DNA from: Burkholderiaceae bacterium
GTDB lineage: Bacteria; Pseudomonadota; Gammaproteobacteria; Burkholderiales; Burkholderiaceae_E
Direction of reading: 5' to 3'
NCBI GenBank assembly: GCA_024643785.1
Contig: JAHEMI010000021.1
Span: forward strand, 1 to 32,046
DNA: 32,046 nt
This document shows positions 11,002 to 17,455 of this stretch, in pieces. Made by a program: the position numbers and the translations under genes. Under the pieces are notes generated by a model. The model was not told the DNA's origin. It did not search any database and saw only the letters and a program-made list of their open reading frames with translations. How positions within the stretch are numbered: the first letter of the stretch is position 1; each line of letters begins with the position of its first letter.

Positions 11002-11490
11002 TCATGGCGGGCCCGGGTAGTCGATCGCTTCCCAATGGGCAGGCTGCGCGTACCACGGTCCGGTGACCAGCTCGTGCAGCCCGTGGTAGCCGCCCTGGAG
11101 CAGCCCGAGACGGTGGGTGCGCCAGCTGCGCAGGAACTCGCTGACCTCGGCGACCGATGCTTTGCTCCAGTCGACCGGGACGCCGGCCAGCACCCGGCGC
11201 AACGGCGCGATCGCGAGCAGCGCGAAGAGCTGCGCCAGTTCGTGCTGGGTCGCCGGCGTCAGGCCATTGAGCGCCGTCAGCGTGTCATTGAGCGCCGCCG
11301 TCACCGCCGCCGAGCGCTGGGGCTCGTCGTGCGGCAGGGCACCGTCGAGAAACGCGGGAATTACCGCCCGCAAGACCTGCTCGCGGTCGCGCACCGGATC
11401 GCGGCCGATCAGCAACGCGGCCGTGCCGCCCAGCGCCAGCAGTACCGTGCCGCCCAGCCCGGCCTTCAATACGGTGCGTCTCGTGACCAT
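11002..11490 (-). CDS. Tat-signal small subunit, gluconate 2-dehydrogenase subunit 3-like, partner of GMC enzyme
   Basis: The protein is 162 aa. The N-terminus has a twin-arginine motif, TRRTVLK (residues 3-9), followed by a Gly/Leu/Ala-rich hydrophobic stretch to about residue 28, as in folded-protein (Tat) export signals. The mature part has a LRAVIPAFLDGALP segment, reminiscent of the gluconate 2-dehydrogenase subunit 3 family, and ends in a Trp/Tyr-rich tail. The stop is 31 bases before the GMC oxidoreductase start. In related two-component GMC dehydrogenases the small subunit supplies the Tat signal for the large one; applying that here is inference. The family assignment is tentative, while the Tat motif is directly visible. 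Confidence 0.75.
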   Translation of the reverse strand: MVTRRTVLKAGLGGTVLLALGGTAALLIGRDPVRDREQVLRAVIPAFLDGALPHDEPQRSAAVTAALNDTLTALNGLTPATQHELAQLFALLAIAPLRRVLAGVPVDWSKASVAEVSEFLRSWRTHRLGLLQGGYHGLHELVTGPWYAQPAHWEAIDYPGPP

Positions 11491-11526
11491 CGCTCAGATC
11501 GCCCTTGTGTCATCGTGGCGCTTGCC

Positions 11527-11922
11527 TCAACCCAGAAACAGCCAGCCTAACACCGCCAGCCAGGTGCCACCAGCAAGGACCAGGGCGACCAGCACGGCGG
11601 CACTGCCGAGGTCCTTGGCGCGGCCGGCCAGTTCATGGTGGCCGGGACTCACCAGGTCGACGACGGCCTCGATGGCCGAATTGAGCAATTCCACCGCCAG
11701 GACCAGGACCAGGCTGGCGATCAGGAGGGCGCGTACGGTCCAGGGAACAGCGAGCAACAGTGCAATGGCAATGCCGCAGAGCAGGATGATCGCTTCGTGG
11801 CGGAAGGCCGCTTCATGGCGCCAGGCATGGGACAGCCCCTGGAGCGAGGCACGGGTGGCCGGGCCGAGGCGCCGGATTGCCTCGGGGAGAATGCTGCTTC
11901 GGTCGTCTTTGCTCTGTTTCAT
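11527..11922 (-). CDS. dgkA: Diacylglycerol kinase (DgkA type)
   Basis: The protein is 131 aa from the ATG at 11922; E. coli DgkA is 122 aa. It is a small integral membrane kinase that recycles diacylglycerol to phosphatidic acid. The diagnostic block is ELLNSAIEAVVD (residues 78-89), followed by HHELAGRAKDLGSAAV (95-110). An amphipathic HEAAFRHE segment (36-43) precedes three hydrophobic helices (about 45-60, 64-84 and 106-127). The frame opens further upstream to 11994, but that extension lies under the rpsF promoter and leader and looks unlike the family, so the inner ATG is preferred. It is divergent from rpsF and may head the same-strand run that continues with the Tat small subunit 36 bases on. 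Confidence 0.93.
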   Translation of the reverse strand: MKQSKDDRSSILPEAIRRLGPATRASLQGLSHAWRHEAAFRHEAIILLCGIAIALLLAVPWTVRALLIASLVLVLAVELLNSAIEAVVDLVSPGHHELAGRAKDLGSAAVLVALVLAGGTWLAVLGWLFLG

Positions 11923-11936
11923 GAACGGGTTATAAT
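11909..11936 (+). promoter_or_regulatory. Sigma-70-type promoter for the rpsF operon
   Basis: A perfect -10 hexamer, TATAAT, lies at 11931-11936. TTGCTC at 11909-11914 (3 of 6 matches to TTGACA) lies 16 bases upstream. Transcription would start near 11943, about 110 bases before the rpsF ATG. The -35 element lies inside the 5' coding end of dgkA. The exact -10 in a GC-rich background makes this the best promoter by eye in the window. Confidence 0.62.
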
Positions 11937-11940
11937 CCTC

Positions 11941-12000
11941 GGTTCCTTGCCGCCAGCCGATGATGACGCGTCGTGCTGCGGCCATTGTCCACAAGGAATC
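11941..12000 (+). promoter_or_regulatory. Structured rpsF leader, candidate S6:S18 autoregulatory element
   Basis: Bases 11941-11949 (GGTTCCTTG) pair with 11992-12000 (CAAGGAATC) in a 9-bp stem with one G-U. Inside it CCG (11950-11952) pairs with CGG (11979-11981) and CAGC (11954-11957) with GCTG (11975-11978), leaving a bulged C. An asymmetric bulge of about ten bases (11982-11991) sits on the 3' side. Predicted transcription starts at the base of this structure. The S6:S18 complex is known to bind a hairpin with a CCG element in rpsF leaders of many bacteria. Assigning this leader to that class is inference. Confidence 0.45.
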
Positions 12001-12053
12001 GGTGAAGCCGCGACCAGGTCCCGGCTCGGCCGAGCTACCAACAAGGAGATTGC

Positions 12054-12425
12054 ATGCGTCACTATGAGATTGTATTCATTGTTCACCCTGACCAGAGTGA
12101 ACAGGTCCCGGCGATGATCGAGCGTTACCGCGGCATCGTCGAATCCCAGCAAGGAAAGGTGCACCGCCTCGAAGATTGGGGCCGGCGCCAACTGGCCTAT
12201 CCGATCGAGAAGATCGCCAAGGCCCATTACGTGCTGTTCAACATCGAGTGCGGTACCGAGGCCCTGGCCGAGCTCGAGCACGCGTTCAAGTTCAATGACG
12301 CCGTGATGCGCCACCTCGTCGTCTCGATGAAGAAGGCCGAAACCGGGCCGTCGCCGATGTGGAAGCAAATCCAGAAGGACGAGGCGAGAAAGGGCGCCGC
12401 CGTCGCCGAGGAAGAGCAGAGCTGA
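12054..12425 (+). CDS. rpsF: 30S ribosomal protein S6
   Basis: The protein is 123 aa. It begins [17 protein letters not shown], the typical S6 N-terminus, and includes the GRRQLAYPI and HYVLFN segments and the [17 protein letters not shown] block. It ends in a charged Lys/Glu-rich tail. S6 binds S18 and 16S rRNA in the platform of the small subunit. A strong Shine-Dalgarno, AAGGAG (12043-12048), precedes the ATG at good spacing. It is the first gene of the rpsF-priB-rpsR-rplI operon, behind a structured leader of about 110 bases. Confidence 0.98.
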   Translation: MRHYEIVFIVHPDQSEQVPAMIERYRGIVESQQGKVHRLEDWGRRQLAYPIEKIAKAHYVLFNIECGTEALAELEHAFKFNDAVMRHLVVSMKKAETGPSPMWKQIQKDEARKGAAVAEEEQS

Positions 12426-12481
12426 TTGCGGCGCGATGCTCCGGCCGTTCATCCGTTGCCGCGCTGAACGCATCACGTGAC

Positions 12482-12808
12482 ATGGTTGATCAGATGTCGC
12501 CTGGTGCGGTTGCCAACCGGCTCGAAATCGACGCTGTGCTGTGCGAGCGCGATGCGCTTCGCTTCACTCCAGCGGGGATTGCGATGCTGACGGCGAGTGT
12601 GCGGCACGAATCGCGGCAGATCGAGGCAACGCATGCCAGGTCGGTCGAGTTCGAGTTGCAGGCAGTTTTTGCCGGTGCCGTTGCAGAACGCGCCAATCGC
12701 CTGCCGCTGGGACGCTCGCTGCATCTGGCCGGGTTCATCGCCCCGAGACGGCGCGGCGCCAAGGTGGTCGCGCTACACGTAAACGAATTTCTTGAAATCG
12801 ATAGCTAG
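12482..12808 (+). CDS. priB: PriB, primosomal replication protein N
   Basis: The protein is 108 aa from the ATG at 12482; a second in-frame ATG at 12494 would give 104 aa and neither has a clear ribosome binding site. It is a single-strand DNA-binding OB-fold protein of the replication-restart primosome (PriA-PriB-DnaT pathway in E. coli). Visible features are NRLEIDAVL at the start of the fold, the [18 protein letters not shown] core (E. coli PriB has a VSPSGIPHCQFVLEHRS-type core), a [11 protein letters not shown] strand and the closing [10 protein letters not shown]. Its position between rpsF and rpsR is diagnostic. The frame is open upstream into rpsF, which is a shadow. Confidence 0.93.
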   Translation: MVDQMSPGAVANRLEIDAVLCERDALRFTPAGIAMLTASVRHESRQIEATHARSVEFELQAVFAGAVAERANRLPLGRSLHLAGFIAPRRRGAKVVALHVNEFLEIDS

Positions 12809-12819
12809 AGAGGTATTCC

Positions 12820-13104
12820 ATGGCTGGTTTTCGTCGCGGTTCCAAGGACCGCAAGGATCGCAAGGGTAAACGCCCAGGTCAGGTCGCGCTGTTCAAGCGC
12901 AAGAAGTTTTGCCGGTTCACGGCCGAGAAGGTCGAGTGGATCGACTACAAGGACATCGACGTCCTCAAGGATTTTGTCGCCGAGAACGGCAAGATCATCC
13001 CCGCCCGGCTGACCGGGACCACGGCGCGTTTCCAGCGTCAATTGTCGGTGGCCATCAAGCGGGCACGGTTCCTCGCTCTGGTGCCCTACACCGACTCGCA
13101 TTGA
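12820..13104 (+). CDS. rpsR: 30S ribosomal protein S18
   Basis: The protein is 94 aa; E. coli S18 is 75 aa, so this one has a longer, very basic N-terminal extension ([15 protein letters not shown]). The conserved core includes [21 protein letters not shown], then [19 protein letters not shown] and the [21 protein letters not shown]-terminus. S18 pairs with S6 on the ribosome platform. A purine-rich GAGAGG sequence lies 7-12 bases before the ATG. It starts 11 bases after priB. Confidence 0.98.
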   Translation: MAGFRRGSKDRKDRKGKRPGQVALFKRKKFCRFTAEKVEWIDYKDIDVLKDFVAENGKIIPARLTGTTARFQRQLSVAIKRARFLALVPYTDSH

Positions 13105-13117
13105 GGGGGACACGAAG

Positions 13118-13567
13118 ATGCAAATCATTCTTATCGATAGGGTCGAGGGTCTCGGCCAGCTCGGCGACGTGGTCAAGGTCAAGGACGGCTACGCCCGCAA
13201 TTTCCTGATCCCTTCGGGCAAGGCACGCCGGGCGACCTCGGCGGCGCTGGTGGAGTTCGAGGCACGGCGCGCCGAACTCGAGCGGGTCCAGGCCGAAAAG
13301 ACCGCTGCTGCGCAGGCGCTGGCCGATCGCGTCAACGGGGTGGTGTTGCATATCACCGCCAACGCCGGCCCCGACGGGCGGCTGTTCGGCTCGGTGACCA
13401 ATGCCGACATTGCGGAAGGCCTGGCCAAGTTCGGCGTGGAGATCGAGCGGGGCATGATCCGCATGCCCAACGGCCCCCTGAAGGAAGTTGGCGAAGCCAA
13501 GCTCGAGATCGGCATCTACGCCGACATCACTGCCGAGATCACGGTCACGGTAGCGGGCGAGGAGTAG
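13118..13567 (+). CDS. rplI: 50S ribosomal protein L9
   Basis: The protein is 149 aa, the standard length. The N-terminal domain has the signature GDVVKVKDGYARNFLIPSGKA, followed by the long connecting helix rich in Ala, Glu and Arg (about residues 42-75). The C-terminal rRNA-binding domain has GPDGRLFGSVTNADIAEGL. L9 binds 23S rRNA near the L1 stalk and helps maintain reading frame. It lies 13 bases after rpsR behind a GAGGGGG ribosome binding site, and is the last gene before a terminator-like hairpin. Confidence 0.98.
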   Translation: MQIILIDRVEGLGQLGDVVKVKDGYARNFLIPSGKARRATSAALVEFEARRAELERVQAEKTAAAQALADRVNGVVLHITANAGPDGRLFGSVTNADIAEGLAKFGVEIERGMIRMPNGPLKEVGEAKLEIGIYADITAEITVTVAGEE

Positions 13568-13633
13568 GCGCCGGCGATACTTGACTGCGGCGCTTCCCGT
13601 CGCCGGGAACGCCGGAACATCGAGTCTGGCCAA

Positions 13634-13662
13634 GGGGGGCGCTGCGGCGCCCCTCGTGTTTT
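13634..13662 (+). terminator. Rho-independent terminator-like hairpin after rplI
   Basis: GGGGCGC (13636-13642), loop TGCG, then GCGCCCC (13647-13653) form a 7-bp perfect GC stem. Two further flanking pairs are possible, one of them G-T. A short T-rich run (TCGTGTTTT) follows. It would separate the ribosomal-protein operon from dnaB. The T-run is interrupted, so termination may be partial. Confidence 0.6.
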
Positions 13663-13704
13663 CCGCCGTACCTCGCGGCCCTGATTTCTCCTACACTCAA
13701 GACT

Positions 13705-15096
13705 ATGTCAGCAGCACCGCAAGCATCCCCGAGAACCGATCCCCAGGTCGCAGCACTGCGCCTGCCGCCGCACTCGGTCGAGGCCGAACAGGCGGTTATC
13801 GGCGGGCTGCTGCTCGACAACACCGCGTTCGACCGGATTTCCGACGTCCTGCGCAGCGAAGACTTCTACCGCTACGACCATCGCCTGATCTGGGAACAGG
13901 TGAGCGCGATGATCAGCAAGAACCGGCCGGCGGATGTCGTCACCGTGTTCGAGGCCCTGCAGTCGGCGGGCAAGGCCGAGGAAGTCGGCGGCGGCCTGGT
14001 GTATCTCAATTCGCTCGCCCAGGGCACACCGTCGGCAGCCAACATCCGCCGCTATGCCGAGATCGTCCGCGACCGCTCGGTGCTGCGCCGCCTGATCGCC
14101 ACCTCGGACGAGATTGCCGGCACGGCCCTCAATCCGCAGGGGCGCGAGACCCGGCAGCTGCTCGACGAGGCCGAGGCCAAGATGCTGGCAATCTCGGAGG
14201 ACCGGGCGCGCGGCCAGACCGGTTTCCAGGGCATCTCCGATGTGCTGGCCGAAGTGGTCGAGCGCATCGGCACGCTCTATGACCAGGACAACCACAGCGA
14301 CGTCACCGGGGTGGCGACCGGGTACATCGATCTCGACCGCAAGACCTCGGGGCTGCAGCCCGGCGACCTGGTGATCGTGGCCGGGCGGCCGTCGATGGGC
14401 AAGACCGCCCTGAGCCTCAATATCGCCGAGCACGTGGCGCTGGAGCTGCAGATGCCGGTGGCGGTGTTCAGCATGGAAATGGGCGCCTCCCAGCTCGCGC
14501 ACCGCCTGCTGTGCTCGGTCGGCCGGCTCGACCACCAGCGGCTGCGCACCGGACGGCTGCTCGACGACGACTGGCCGCGGCTGACCAGCGCGATCCAGAA
14601 GATGCAGGACGCGCAACTGTTCATCGACGAGACTCCGGCGCTGACCGCGCTCGAACTGCGCGGCCGCGCGCGGCGCCTGTCGCGCAAGTGCAGCCAGCTC
14701 GGGCTGATCGTCGTCGACTACATCCAGCTGATGTCGGCCAACAGCGCAGGCGAGAACCGGGCCACCGAGATCTCCGAGATCTCGCGTTCGCTCAAGGCGC
14801 TCGCCAAGGAACTGAAGTGCCCGGTGATCGCACTCTCGCAGCTCAACCGCTCGCTCGAGCAGCGTCCCAACAAGCGTCCGGTGATGTCGGACCTGCGCGA
14901 ATCCGGCGCAATCGAACAGGACGCGGACCTGATCCTGTTCATCTACCGCGACGAAGTCTACAACCAGGACTCGCCCGACAAGGGGACGGCCGAACTGATC
15001 ATCGGCAAGCAGCGCAACGGACCGATCGGGACCGTGCGCCTGACCTTCGTCGGCGAACACACCAAGTTCGAGAGTCACTACTCGCCCGGCCAGTAA
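13705..15096 (+). CDS. dnaB: DnaB, replicative DNA helicase
   Basis: The protein is 463 aa; E. coli DnaB is 471. It is the hexameric 5'-3' helicase at the replication fork. The N-terminal DnaG-interacting domain begins LPPHSVEAEQAVIGGLLLDN. The RecA-like C-terminal domain has Walker A GRPSMGKT (227-234), Walker B LIVVDYIQLM with D338, the SEISRSLKALAKEL segment, and SQLNRSLEQR followed by SDLRESGAIEQDAD. The start follows a weak context: no Shine-Dalgarno is visible, and a TACACT -10-like hexamer ends only 8 bases before the ATG. The alr gene that I recall often following dnaB in relatives is absent; phoH converges instead. Confidence 0.98.
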   Translation: MSAAPQASPRTDPQVAALRLPPHSVEAEQAVIGGLLLDNTAFDRISDVLRSEDFYRYDHRLIWEQVSAMISKNRPADVVTVFEALQSAGKAEEVGGGLVYLNSLAQGTPSAANIRRYAEIVRDRSVLRRLIATSDEIAGTALNPQGRETRQLLDEAEAKMLAISEDRARGQTGFQGISDVLAEVVERIGTLYDQDNHSDVTGVATGYIDLDRKTSGLQPGDLVIVAGRPSMGKTALSLNIAEHVALELQMPVAVFSMEMGASQLAHRLLCSVGRLDHQRLRTGRLLDDDWPRLTSAIQKMQDAQLFIDETPALTALELRGRARRLSRKCSQLGLIVVDYIQLMSANSAGENRATEISEISRSLKALAKELKCPVIALSQLNRSLEQRPNKRPVMSDLRESGAIEQDADLILFIYRDEVYNQDSPDKGTAELIIGKQRNGPIGTVRLTFVGEHTKFESHYSPGQ

Positions 15097-15117
15097 GGGC
15101 GCGTCGCGGACTGCGAC

Positions 15118-15136
15118 CGGCGCAGCGCTTGCGCCG
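15118..15136. terminator. Hairpin between convergent dnaB and phoH
   Basis: CGGCGCA (15118-15124), loop GCGCT and TGCGCCG (15130-15136) form a 7-bp perfect stem centred in the 59-base gap between two convergent stops. No T-run follows on either strand. It may be a weak bidirectional terminator. Confidence 0.35.
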
Positions 15137-15155
15137 CTCGCGCGCTACCTGCCGC

Positions 15156-16841
15156 TCAGAGTGCGTCGCCGGCGAAATCGGCCAGCCGCGAGCGCTCGCC
15201 GCGCTGCAGCGTGACATGCCCGGAATGGGCCCAGCCCTTGAAACGTTCGACCACGTAACTCAGGCCCGATGAGCCTTCGGTGAGGTAGGGCGTGTCGATC
15301 TGGGCGATGTTGCCCAGGCACATCACCTTGGTGCCGGGGCCGGCACGGGTGATCAGGGTCTTCATCTGCTTGGGCGTCAGGTTCTGCGCCTCGTCGATGA
15401 TCAGGAACTTGTTGATGAAGGTGCGTCCGCGCATGAACGACAGCGCCTTGACCTTGACCCGGCTGCGGATCAGGTCGTTGGTGGCAGCGCGGCCCCACTC
15501 GCCCGAGCCCGGATCGGTCTTGTTGAGCATCTCGAGATTGTCTTCGAGCGCGCCCATCCAGGGCTGCATCTTCTCTTCCTCGGTGCCCGGCAGGTAGCCG
15601 ATGTCCTCGCCCACCGGCACGGTCGCGCGGGTCATGATGATCTCGGTGTAGCGCTTGCTCTCCAGCACCTGGACCAGGCCGGCGGCCAGCGCCAGCAGGG
15701 TCTTGCCGGTGCCGGCCTGCCCGAGCAGGCTGACGAAATCGATCTCCGGGTTCATCAGCAGGTTGAGCGCGAAGTTCTGCTCGCGATTGCGCGCCGTTAT
15801 CCCCCAGACCGCGTTCTTGACGTGGGCGTAGTCGCGCACCGTCTGCAGCACCGCGGTGCGGCCGGCGATTTCGCGCACGATTGCATTGAGCTGCATCTCG
15901 CCGTCGAAATGGACGAACTGGTTCAGCGTCATCCCGGCCACTGCCGGGCCGGTGATGCGGTAGAACGTGTAGCCGCCCTGTTGCCAGGATTCCATGCCCT
16001 TGGCGTGCCGGTCCCAGAAATCGGGTGGCAGCTCCAGCACCCCGGCATAGAGCAGGTCGGTGTCGGAGAGCACCTGGTCGTTGAAGTAGTCTTCGGCGCG
16101 CAAGCCCAGGGCGCGCGCCTTGATGCGCATGTTGATGTCCTTCGAGACCAGCACCACGTCGCGCTCGGGATGCTGTTCGCTCAACGTGCGCACCACGCCG
16201 AGAATCTGGTTGTCGGCCTTGTCCACCGGCAGGCTCGAGGGCAGCATCACCGCGCTCGCCTGGGTCTGGAAGAACAGCTGCCCACTGGCGTCGCGATTGC
16301 CCAGCGCCGACAGCTTCAGGCCGTCCTCGAGCCGGTCGGGAGCCGAAGCGATCAGCGCGTCGAGCGAGCGGCTGACCTGCCGGGCGTTGCGCGAAACCTC
16401 CGATGCGCCGCGCTTGTGGTTGTCGAGCTCCTCGAGCGTGATCATCGGCAGGTAGATGTCGTGCTCGGCAAAGCGGAACAGGCTCGAGGGATCATGCATC
16501 AGCACGTTGGTGTCGAGCACGAACAGGGTCGCCGCGCGTTCGTCGCGGCGCGAGGGCGATTTCCTGGGCGCCGGATCCGGGGGCAGCTTGGGCTTCTTGG
16601 CGGCACTGCCGAGCGCGCGCACCTTGGTCGCGGCAAGCTTGGCGACCGGCGCCGGCGCCGGTGCGGGCGCGGGAGCTGTCGCGGGCGCTGGCGCGCTCAC
16701 CAGCAGCGCGGGAGCCTTGCGGCTTGCCGCCCGCTTGGTAGCCGGGCGCCTGGCAGTTGGTTTTCGGTTAGGTCGGGCCTCGAGTTCCGGGGTGACGGTG
16801 ACGAGCGTTGCAGGTTTTGCGGGAGCTTTGGGCAGTGGCAT
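15156..16841 (-). CDS. PhoH-family protein with N-terminal PIN domain
   Basis: The protein is 561 aa. A low-complexity Ala/Pro/Lys-rich leader (residues 1-103, with an AP repeat at about 50-66) precedes a PIN ribonuclease-like domain. That domain opens LFVLDTNVLMHDP (D110) and continues LEELDNHKRGASEVSRNARQ. The C-terminal half is the PhoH ATPase: ITARNREQNFALNLLM, Walker A GQAGTGKT (374-381), ATVPVGEDIGYLPG, and the Walker B region FLIIDEAQNLTPKQMK. Family knowledge: PIN-PhoH proteins couple RNA cleavage to ATP-driven unwinding. Its exact role in proteobacteria is not settled. It is a long-form protein, not the short YbeZ type next to ybeY. Confidence 0.93.
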   Translation of the reverse strand: MPLPKAPAKPATLVTVTPELEARPNRKPTARRPATKRAASRKAPALLVSAPAPATAPAPAPAPAPVAKLAATKVRALGSAAKKPKLPPDPAPRKSPSRRDERAATLFVLDTNVLMHDPSSLFRFAEHDIYLPMITLEELDNHKRGASEVSRNARQVSRSLDALIASAPDRLEDGLKLSALGNRDASGQLFFQTQASAVMLPSSLPVDKADNQILGVVRTLSEQHPERDVVLVSKDINMRIKARALGLRAEDYFNDQVLSDTDLLYAGVLELPPDFWDRHAKGMESWQQGGYTFYRITGPAVAGMTLNQFVHFDGEMQLNAIVREIAGRTAVLQTVRDYAHVKNAVWGITARNREQNFALNLLMNPEIDFVSLLGQAGTGKTLLALAAGLVQVLESKRYTEIIMTRATVPVGEDIGYLPGTEEEKMQPWMGALEDNLEMLNKTDPGSGEWGRAATNDLIRSRVKVKALSFMRGRTFINKFLIIDEAQNLTPKQMKTLITRAGPGTKVMCLGNIAQIDTPYLTEGSSGLSYVVERFKGWAHSGHVTLQRGERSRLADFAGDAL

Positions 16842-16895
16842 CGTTTTTGGTCAGCGAGGCGGTTCGGCGCCGGGCGCCGGGCGGTGGTTTCGCGC

Positions 16896-16904
16896 ACCAT
16901 AGCA
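16896..16904 (-). promoter_or_regulatory. Possible extended -10 promoter for phoH
   Basis: On the minus strand TGC-TATGGT reads as an extended -10 element (TGn plus a hexamer matching TATAAT at four of six bases). It lies about 55 bases before the phoH ATG. No -35 hexamer is recognisable. A small CGGCG/CGCCG hairpin (16865-16879) would lie in the 5' leader. This is a weak call by eye. Confidence 0.3.
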
Positions 16905-16955
16905 CACGGCGGCATGGCCGGGGACAGCGAACCCGTCGGGGCGTAAGGCCGGGTT

Positions 16956-17327
16956 TCAGTCGTGCAACAGCAACGCCACGACGCGGCGGTCCTCGACCAT
17001 CAGGAGGTTGTAGGTGCGGCAGGCGGCGGCCGTGTTCATGGTCTCGACGCCGATCCGGCGGGCTGACAGGCTGGCCAGCATGCGGGGATGGACGAAGCGG
17101 TGCCGTTCGCCCGTGCCCAGCAGCACCACTTCCGGTTCTGCCGCCAGCAAGGCTTCGAAATGCGCTGCCTCGAGGGCGTCGAAATTGGCGATGTCGGCGC
17201 GCTGGACCGGGCCGGTCGGCGCGAACACCACTGCCGTGTCGAATCGTTCGTGGTTGATCTCGACGTAGCCGGCGCCGTAGGCGGTCACGGCGTTGACCCC
17301 GGGACGGGTTTCTAGATTCATCTTCAT
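16956..17327 (-). CDS. Mth938-like domain protein (DUF498 family)
   Basis: The protein is 123 aa from the ATG at 17327; a second in-frame ATG at 17321 is equally plausible. The sequence has the compact pattern of the Mth938-like fold: INHERFDTAVVFAP, then EPEVVLLGTGERHRF and IGVETMNTAAACRTYNLLMVEDRRVVALLL. The same fold occurs in human NDUFAF3, a complex I assembly factor, but the bacterial function is unknown. It lies 114 bases upstream of phoH on the same strand and divergent from alaC. Confidence 0.88.
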   Translation of the reverse strand: MKMNLETRPGVNAVTAYGAGYVEINHERFDTAVVFAPTGPVQRADIANFDALEAAHFEALLAAEPEVVLLGTGERHRFVHPRMLASLSARRIGVETMNTAAACRTYNLLMVEDRRVVALLLHD

Positions 17328-17455
17328 AATCAGCTAACTACTTGAAAATGCTACATTATCGCTCACGGGCGGAACGCGGCCCAGGGAACTCAACAGGGGA
17401 ACTGGCGAGGACCGCAATTGCGTATCAATAGTGTCCTAAGGGGAGTATCGCACTG
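17328..17455. promoter_or_regulatory. Divergent intergenic region between the Mth938-like gene and alaC
   Basis: These 128 bases must hold promoters for both divergent genes. The part next to the Mth938-like gene (about 17325-17360) is markedly more AT-rich than its surroundings. On the minus strand it contains a GATAAT hexamer about 30 bases before that ATG. On the plus side an AGGGGAG ribosome binding site lies 10 bases before the alaC ATG. I cannot place confident -35/-10 pairs. Confidence 0.4.

Noticed and set aside
8568-11066. An 832-codon plus-strand frame across the lipase, GMC and Tat genes
   Set aside because: It spans three real genes on the opposite strand and shows no domain or plausible start signal.
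12024-12035. 12-base palindrome GCTCGGCCGAGC just before the rpsF ribosome binding site, considered as an operator
   Set aside because: It is short in a GC-rich leader and could equally be part of the leader fold; no second copy or known operator pattern was seen.
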